Source: DATBDM01 sp036269915
Lineage (GTDB): Bacteria; Actinomycetota; Thermoleophilia; Solirubrobacterales; Solirubrobacteraceae
DNA length: 11,003 bases
Direction of reading: 5' to 3'
NCBI GenBank assembly: GCA_036269915.1
Contig: DATBDM010000055.1
Span: 1-11,003, forward strand
Under the pieces are notes generated by a model. That model did not search any database, was not told the DNA's origin, and was given only the letters and a program-made list of their open reading frames with translations. Below are positions 6,763-11,003 of the stretch, one piece after another (within the stretch, counting starts at the first letter, position 1; every line of letters starts with the position of its first letter). The position numbers and the translations under genes are program-made.

Positions 6763-7841
6763 GCCGCCCGGCGCGGCCGGTCCTGCTCGTCACCAACTTC
6801 GCGCCGCCCTTCCGCGTCGGCGCGTTCGCGCGGCTGCACGAGCGCGAGGACATCGTCGTCGCTCTCGTCGGCGGCGGGGTGCGCCACGGCGGCGGCGCCG
6901 GCGGTCCCGAGCCGTTGCCGTTCCCGGCGCTGCGCGTGCCTGAGCGCGCCGTCGGGCGGCTCGCCGCGTCGGGGCGCTTCCGCGCCGTGATCGCGGGGCT
7001 CTCCGGGCGCGTCGCGCTGCCCTCCGCGTACGCCGGGGCACGTGCGGCGCGCATCCCCTTCGTGCTCTGGGCGACGATCTGGCGCCACCCGCGCACCCCC
7101 GCGCACGCGCTCTCCTACGTCCCGCTGCGCCACCTCTACCGCCACGCCGACGCCATCGCCACCTACGGCCCCCATGTCAGCGCCTACGTGCGGTCCAAGG
7201 GGGCGCGCGGTCCAGTCGTCGAGGCACCCCAGAGCGTCGACGACGCGTTCTGGGCCGACGCGGCGCAGCCGCACCGGATCGGCGGCTTCCAGGCGATGTT
7301 CGCGGGGCGTGACGCGCCGGAGAAGGGGCTCGGGGTGCTGCTGCGCGCCTGGGAGGCGGCGGGACTGGGCGACGGCGCGGCCGCGCTCGTCCTGGCCGGC
7401 GGCGGCTCCTTCGCGGCGCCCCGCGGCGTCCACGCGATCGGCGCGCTCGAGCCCTCGGCGATGCGCAACTTCTACGCGGGGAGCGACGTTGTGGTCGTAC
7501 CGTCGGTCCCCACGCGCGACTTCCTCGAGCCGTGGGGGCTCGTCGTCAACGAAGCCTTCGACCAGGGAGTCCCCGTGATCGCCACCACCGCGGTGGGCGC
7601 CGCCGCCGGCGGGCTCGTCCGCCATGAGCAGACCGGCCTGGTCGTCGCGCCGGGCGACGTCGCGGGCCTTGCCGCGGCGCTGCGGCGGCTGCACGACGAT
7701 CCCGCGCTGCGCACCCGCCTCGGAGCGGCCGCGCGCGACGCCGTGCGGGCGTTCTCGCACGATGCGTGGGCGGCCGGGATGGCTCGCGCGCTGGCCGCCG
7801 CGGGCGTGAGCCGGGGCGGGCGGGGAAAGAGTCACTGCTAG
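6759..7841 (+). CDS. GT4-family glycosyltransferase
   Basis: 360 residues, GT-B fold, without signal peptide. The N-terminal domain begins VLLVTNFAPPFRVGAFARL and carries WATIWRHPRTPAHALSY (104-120) and HADAIATYGPHVSAYV (129-144), a pattern I associate with polysaccharide GT4 enzymes. The donor domain has MFAGRDAPEKG (180-190, Lys189), VLAGGG (211-216) and EX7E (Glu257, Glu265) in EPWGLVVNEAFDQGVPVIA. The C-terminal tail (about 351-360, SRGGRGKSHC) is poorly ordered and probably not functional. The start is the ATG at 6759 in a 4-bp ATGA overlap with the preceding gene; longer open sequence upstream in this frame is a shadow of the previous gene. Only one base separates its stop from the GTG of the next gene. 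It is probably a further repeat-unit transferase. Sugar specificity is unknown. Confidence 0.9.
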   Translation: MSRPARPVLLVTNFAPPFRVGAFARLHEREDIVVALVGGGVRHGGGAGGPEPLPFPALRVPERAVGRLAASGRFRAVIAGLSGRVALPSAYAGARAARIPFVLWATIWRHPRTPAHALSYVPLRHLYRHADAIATYGPHVSAYVRSKGARGPVVEAPQSVDDAFWADAAQPHRIGGFQAMFAGRDAPEKGLGVLLRAWEAAGLGDGAAALVLAGGGSFAAPRGVHAIGALEPSAMRNFYAGSDVVVVPSVPTRDFLEPWGLVVNEAFDQGVPVIATTAVGAAAGGLVRHEQTGLVVAPGDVAGLAAALRRLHDDPALRTRLGAAARDAVRAFSHDAWAAGMARALAAAGVSRGGRGKSHC

Positions 7842-7842
7842 C

Positions 7843-8490
7843 GTGAACCGCTCCATGCTGCGACTGATCCTCGCCTGCGTGGTCGCGATGCTGCTCGTGA
7901 CGGCCTCCCCCGCCTTCGCCGACACGCGACAGCAGATCCTCCGGGAGTGCCAGGACGGCGCTCTCACGGGCGACTACACCGCCAAGGAGATCCGCGACGC
8001 GCGCGACAACATCCCCACGGACATCGACCAGTACTCGAACTGCCGTCAGGTGCTCACGCGCGCGCTGCTCGGGCTCGCCGGCGGCTCGTCGAGCCCGTCG
8101 GGCGGATCGAACGGTGGCGGCGGTGCCGGCACCGGCGGCGCCGGTGGCGGCGGGTCAGGTGGCGGGACGGGCGGCTCCGGCGCCGGGACGGGCGGCTCCG
8201 GCGCGCCCTCCGGCGGCCTGCTGACGCCGACCACGCCGCAGGATCAGCAGGCGCTGGCCGGCGCCGCCAAGGGCGCGGGTCCGGTCGACGTCGGCGGCAC
8301 GCCGGTCGATGCGGCGAAGGTCGGCCTCGGCGCCGGCCGCCACACGCTGCCCGCCTCGGTGATCGTCGCGCTCGTCCTTCTGGCCCTCGCCGCCGCGGCC
8401 AGCGCCGTGCCGCTCGCGCGGCGGATCGGCGCCCTGCACCCCCGCGGGCTGATGACCCTCGGCCGACGTGTCGTCGCTCGCGGGCGCTGA
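7843..8490 (+). CDS. Small secreted, Gly/Ser-rich, membrane-anchored protein of unknown function
   Basis: 215 residues; I recognise no named family. Residues 1-26 look like a Sec signal peptide (charged start, hydrophobic LRLILACVVAMLLVTA, then ASPAFA before DT). A short folded-looking segment follows (27-78) with two cysteines, Cys36 (RECQDG) and Cys67 (YSNCRQV), likely disulphide-bonded outside the cell, and a polar helix KEIRDARDNIPTDIDQY between them. Residues about 80-125 are a low-complexity Gly/Ser/Thr linker containing a perfect 21-bp tandem duplication. A hydrophobic segment at about 171-192 (ASVIVALVLLALAAAASAV) is followed by a basic tail ending VVARGR. Predicted topology is an extracellular N-domain on a flexible tether with one C-terminal membrane anchor. 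The start may be GTG 7843 or ATG 7855. It lies 1 bp after the GT4 gene and overlaps the ligase gene by 23 bp, suggesting a role alongside polymer export or ligation. Function is inference only. Confidence 0.8.
   Translation: MNRSMLRLILACVVAMLLVTASPAFADTRQQILRECQDGALTGDYTAKEIRDARDNIPTDIDQYSNCRQVLTRALLGLAGGSSSPSGGSNGGGGAGTGGAGGGGSGGGTGGSGAGTGGSGAPSGGLLTPTTPQDQQALAGAAKGAGPVDVGGTPVDAAKVGLGAGRHTLPASVIVALVLLALAAAASAVPLARRIGALHPRGLMTLGRRVVARGR
8163..8204 (+). repeat. Perfect 21-bp tandem duplication in the Gly-rich linker
   Basis: Two identical 21-bp units (8163-8183 and 8184-8204) in the small secreted protein gene. They encode GTGGSGA twice in a row and match at every position including third bases, which points to recent slippage and not codon-by-codon selection. 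The surrounding linker is also made of GGC/GGT-rich imperfect repeats. Confidence 0.9.
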
Positions 8491-10600
8491 GCCGCGGACG
8501 GCCCCCGGGCCGTCGCGCGGACGCACTCTCACGATCGCCATCCCGGGCACGGGCGCCGGCGTGGCGATCGGCGCCGGCGTGGCGATCGTGCTCGTCGTCG
8601 CCGCGTTCGTCGCCACGGGCGGCCTGCAGCTCGAACGCACGACGAAGGTCCTGATCGGCTTCATGCTCGTCGGGGCCGGGCTCACCGCCGCCGCGATCGT
8701 GCGGCGCCCGCGCACCGCCGACGCCCCCTTCTTCGGCGCGGGCGCGCTCGCCGGCATCGCGCTGCTGGCGGTCCTCACCGCGCTCTCGATCATCTGGTCG
8801 GTGGCGCCCTCGGACTCCTGGTTCGAGGCGGAGCGAACGCTGGGCTACGTCGCCGTCTTCGCCGCCGGCCTCTCGCTCGCCCGGCTCGCACCCGGGTGCT
8901 GGAGCGCGTTTCTGGTGGGCATCGCGCTCGGCTGCCTGGCGCTCAGCGCGTGGGCGGTCCTGACCAAGGTCTTCCCCGCCTCGCTCGCGCCCGACGAGAC
9001 CTACGCCCGCCTGCGTGAGCCCTTCGCGTACTGGAACTCCGTCGGCCTCATGGCCGCGATGGGCGTCCCGCCGCTGTTGTGGCTGGCCGCGCGGCGCTCG
9101 GGGCACGCGGCGCTCAACGCGCTCGCCTGGCCCGGGCTCGTGATCCTACTCGCCGCGCTGATGCTCGCCTACTCGCGCGGCGCGCTCGTGGCGCTCGCCG
9201 TCGGGCTCGCCGTCTGGTTTGCGATCGTCCCGCTGCGCCTGCGCGCGCTCGCCGCGTTCGCCGCGGCGACCGCCGGCACCGGGCTGCTCATGTGGTGGGT
9301 CTTCAACCAGGACGGCCTGACCACCGACGACGCGCCGATCGTGGCGCGCGTCGACGCCGGGCACGAGTTCGGCGCGCTGCTGCTGGTCGTCTGCGTCGCC
9401 GCGCTGTCCGCCGGCCTGATCGCACAGTTCACCGCCTCGCAGCGCCCGCCGTCGCGCCGCGCGCGGCAGCTCGTCGGCGGCGCCGCGCTCGGCCTCCTGG
9501 CGGTCGTGCCGATCGCGGTCGTGATCGCGCTGGCGACCGCGCCGGGCGGCATCGACGGCCAGGTGTCCAAGGGCTGGCACCAGCTGACCGACGTCAACGC
9601 CCGCACGCCGGCCAACACGCCCAACCGGCTCGTGGCCACGTCCTCGGTGCGCGCCCGCTACTGGGACGAGGCGCTGAAGATCCACGCGGTCAGCCCGTGG
9701 GTCGGCACCGGCGCGGGCTCGTACTCCACCGCCCGCACGCGCTTCCGCACCGACGCGCTCGCGGTCCGCCAGGCGCACGGCTACGTCGTCCAGACGCTCG
9801 CCGACCTCGGCTGGGTCGGCCTCGCGGTCTCGCTGCTCGCGCTGTTCGCCTGGCTCTGGAGCGCGGCGCGCGCGCTCGGGCTCCGGCGACGCGATCGCAG
9901 GCTGCCCTGGGACGCGGAGCGCGTCGGGCTCGCGTCGCTCGCGGTCGTCGTGCTCGTCTTCGGCGTGCACTCCACGATCGACTGGACCTGGTTCGTCCCG
10001 GCCAACGCGGCCTGCGCGCTGCTGTGCGCGGGCTGGATCGCCGGGCGCGGGCCGCTGCGCGCGCGGCTAGGGCTCGAGCTGGTGCCCGCCGCGCCCCCCG
10101 CGCCGGTGGCGCCCGAGCCGACCGCCGATCCCTACGAGCCCCCGCGGCGCCGCCTGCCCGTGTCCGTCGCCGGGATCGCCGCCGCGCTGGTGGTGGCCTT
10201 CGCGCTCGCCGCGTCCTGGTCGGCGTGGCAGCCCGTCCGCGCCGTGCACGCGGGCGACGCCGCCTTCGACCGCCTCGATGCCGGCGCACCCGCCGCCGCC
10301 GCGAAGATCGCGCGCATCGAGGCCGACCGCAACCCGCTGTCGGCCGACCCGCTCTTCGACCTCGCCGCGATCGAGCAGGCCCGCGGCCGGACCGCCCAGG
10401 CCCAGCTCGCGCTCGAGCGGGCCGTGCGCCTGCAGCCGGCCAACGCCGAGACCTGGAGCCGCCTCGGCGACCTCCGGCTGGGCGCGCTCGACGACCCCCG
10501 CGGCGCGCTGAAGGCCTACAAGGCGGCGTACTACCTCGATCCGCACGACCCGCAGACGGCTTCGGGCGTGCTCCAGGCCACGCGCGCTCTGCAGGGCTAG
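8468..10600 (+). CDS. O-antigen ligase/polymerase-family membrane protein (Wzy_C) with C-terminal TPR-like repeats
   Basis: 710 residues. Residues about 25-340 are polytopic, with roughly 9-10 hydrophobic helices including ILLAALMLAYSRGALVALAV. A long loop follows with the Wzy_C signature: SVRARYWDEALKIHAVSPWVGTGAG starting near 393, and QAHGYVVQTLADLGWVGL with His437 at the position of the functional His of WaaL-type ligases. Two or three further helices follow (about 445-530), then a Pro-rich loop, one more helix near 565-582 (VAGIAAALVVAFALA) and a C-terminal helical domain (about 600-700) with TPR-like repeats, for example ALERAVRLQPANAETWSRLGDL. The family ligates or polymerises undecaprenyl-linked glycans on the outer face of the membrane. 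The GTG start at 8468 lies inside the preceding gene (23-bp overlap) with no Shine-Dalgarno, implying coupling. In a probable monoderm-like actinobacterium a polymerase or glycan-to-protein/wall transferase role is as likely as LPS ligase. Confidence 0.9.
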   Translation: MSSLAGAEPRTAPGPSRGRTLTIAIPGTGAGVAIGAGVAIVLVVAAFVATGGLQLERTTKVLIGFMLVGAGLTAAAIVRRPRTADAPFFGAGALAGIALLAVLTALSIIWSVAPSDSWFEAERTLGYVAVFAAGLSLARLAPGCWSAFLVGIALGCLALSAWAVLTKVFPASLAPDETYARLREPFAYWNSVGLMAAMGVPPLLWLAARRSGHAALNALAWPGLVILLAALMLAYSRGALVALAVGLAVWFAIVPLRLRALAAFAAATAGTGLLMWWVFNQDGLTTDDAPIVARVDAGHEFGALLLVVCVAALSAGLIAQFTASQRPPSRRARQLVGGAALGLLAVVPIAVVIALATAPGGIDGQVSKGWHQLTDVNARTPANTPNRLVATSSVRARYWDEALKIHAVSPWVGTGAGSYSTARTRFRTDALAVRQAHGYVVQTLADLGWVGLAVSLLALFAWLWSAARALGLRRRDRRLPWDAERVGLASLAVVVLVFGVHSTIDWTWFVPANAACALLCAGWIAGRGPLRARLGLELVPAAPPAPVAPEPTADPYEPPRRRLPVSVAGIAAALVVAFALAASWSAWQPVRAVHAGDAAFDRLDAGAPAAAAKIARIEADRNPLSADPLFDLAAIEQARGRTAQAQLALERAVRLQPANAETWSRLGDLRLGALDDPRGALKAYKAAYYLDPHDPQTASGVLQATRALQG
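8552..8587 (+). repeat. Perfect 18-bp tandem duplication in the first membrane helix of the ligase
   Basis: The 18-bp unit GGCGCCGGCGTGGCGATC occurs twice back to back (8552-8569 and 8570-8587), encoding GAGVAI-GAGVAI at about residues 29-40 of the O-antigen ligase-like protein. Identical third bases suggest a recent duplication that lengthened the N-terminal hydrophobic segment by six residues. It keeps the reading frame. Confidence 0.9.
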
Positions 10601-11003
10601 GCGGCGCGGACGCCGCGCCGCTCATCGCGTAGCGCCGGGACTCGACGGCGATCAGCGCACCCAGGATCGCGGCGATGCCCGCCAGTGCGGCGAGCGGCGG
10701 AAGCACGATCGCGAGGGGGAGGACGAGCAGCAGCGCCGCGAGGGCGAGCGGCCGCTCCCGGCTCGTGCTGCCCAGGACGCGCCGCTTGAAGAAGAGGTGG
10801 CCGGCCAGGTAGAGGGCCGTGCCGCCGTAGAGCGGCACCGCGTAGAAGGCGCCGAGGCCGGTGCTGTCGCCCGCGTGCGCCAGCACTCCTTCGACGCCGA
10901 TCGCGGCGACGATGATGCCGGCGACGATCGGGAAGTGGCCGTAGGTGTAGGCCTCGATCGCCAGCCGCATGCGCTCGGCGCCCCTCGCCTCGTGGAAGCG
11001 ACG
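10599..11003 (-). CDS. ltrA: LtrA (low temperature requirement A) family membrane protein, 5' partial, 3' end unclear
   Basis: The frame is open to the window edge (RRFHEARGAER precedes the Met codon at 10970), so the start lies beyond 11003 and only the C-terminal 135 or so residues are here. They show family features: HEARGAERMRLAIEAYTYGH, then PIVAGIIVAAIGVEGVL, a short loop with HAGDSTGLG, YAVPLYGGTALYLAGHLFF, and a final hydrophobic pair LALAALLLVLPLAIVLPPLA and AGIAAILGALIAVESRRY. LtrA proteins are polytopic membrane proteins of unknown biochemical role, named from a Listeria cold-growth mutant. The protein should end near ESRRYA, but this frame has no stop until 9690, deep in the antisense of the ligase gene, where the translation is Arg/Pro/Ala-rich noise. 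A TAG at 10599-10597 is out of frame by one base. I therefore end it here and flag a probable frameshift or sequencing error. Confidence 0.75.
10601..10621. terminator. GC hairpin after the polysaccharide operon (terminator candidate)
   Basis: A perfect 9-bp inverted repeat (GCGGCGCGG at 10601-10609, CCGCGCCGC at 10613-10621) with a 3-base loop ACG starts immediately after the TAG of the ligase gene. No T-tract follows on either strand, so it would be an intrinsic terminator of the U-less kind proposed for actinobacteria, or a 3'-end stabilising stem. Because it is symmetric it could serve both convergent genes. It also lies within the unclear tail of the ltrA frame. Confidence 0.5.

Noticed and set aside
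8335..8490. Possible sortase sorting signal (LPAS, hydrophobic stretch, basic residues) at the C-terminus of the secreted protein
   Set aside because: LPASV does not match LPxTG or LAxTG, and about 23 residues follow the hydrophobic segment, too long for a sorting signal. A plain membrane anchor is simpler.
9690..10598. Literal extension of the ltrA frame through the antisense of the ligase gene
   Set aside because: It is open, but the translation turns to Arg/Pro/Ala/Gly noise right after the LtrA homology ends, and the opposite strand encodes a good Wzy_C-TPR protein.

Overview
The window is very GC-rich, almost gene-solid DNA: GTG starts are common, third codon positions are nearly always G or C, and genes overlap by a few bases. 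Together with the protein types (an actinobacterial style of Gmd, an O-antigen ligase-like protein with C-terminal TPR-like repeats, a two-module glycosyltransferase), this suggests a high-GC actinobacterium. A Thermoleophilia/Solirubrobacterales-like lineage is my best guess, from memory of similar proteins and not from a search.

Almost the whole window is a surface-polysaccharide (exopolysaccharide or O-antigen-like) biosynthesis locus. Left block (1-3048, + strand): three nucleotide-sugar enzymes in an apparent operon. They are a 5'-truncated SDR epimerase/reductase, a GDP-mannose 4,6-dehydratase (Gmd), and a UDP-HexNAc/UDP-glucose 6-dehydrogenase. They should supply a GDP-6-deoxyhexose and a UDP-uronic acid. 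Middle (3045-4151, - strand): one GT4 glycosyltransferase, convergent with the dehydrogenase (4-bp overlap) and divergent from the next block across a 29-bp gap.

Right block (4181-10600, + strand): five tightly coupled genes. They are a GT2 fused to a second GT-like/DUF707-like domain, a short GT4, a second GT4, a small secreted Gly-rich membrane-anchored protein of unknown function, and a polytopic O-antigen ligase/polymerase-family protein with a TPR-like tail. The glycosyltransferases would assemble the repeat unit, and the ligase/polymerase would polymerise or transfer it outside the membrane. No flippase, initiating phosphoglycosyl transferase or chain-length regulator lies in the window, so the locus probably continues to the left.

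Right edge (about 10599-11003, - strand): the 3' part of an LtrA (low temperature requirement A) family membrane protein, probably outside the polysaccharide locus. Its frame has no stop where the protein should end. A perfect GC hairpin and a CTAG shared by both strands lie exactly there.

There is no gene-free stretch above 50 bases outside the short tail region near 10600. I saw no tRNA, rRNA, CRISPR array, insertion sequence or att site. I found no obviously new defence or mobile system. The most interesting items are the GT2-DUF707-like fusion, the secreted small protein coupled to the ligase, the symmetric divergent promoter candidate and the LtrA stop anomaly.
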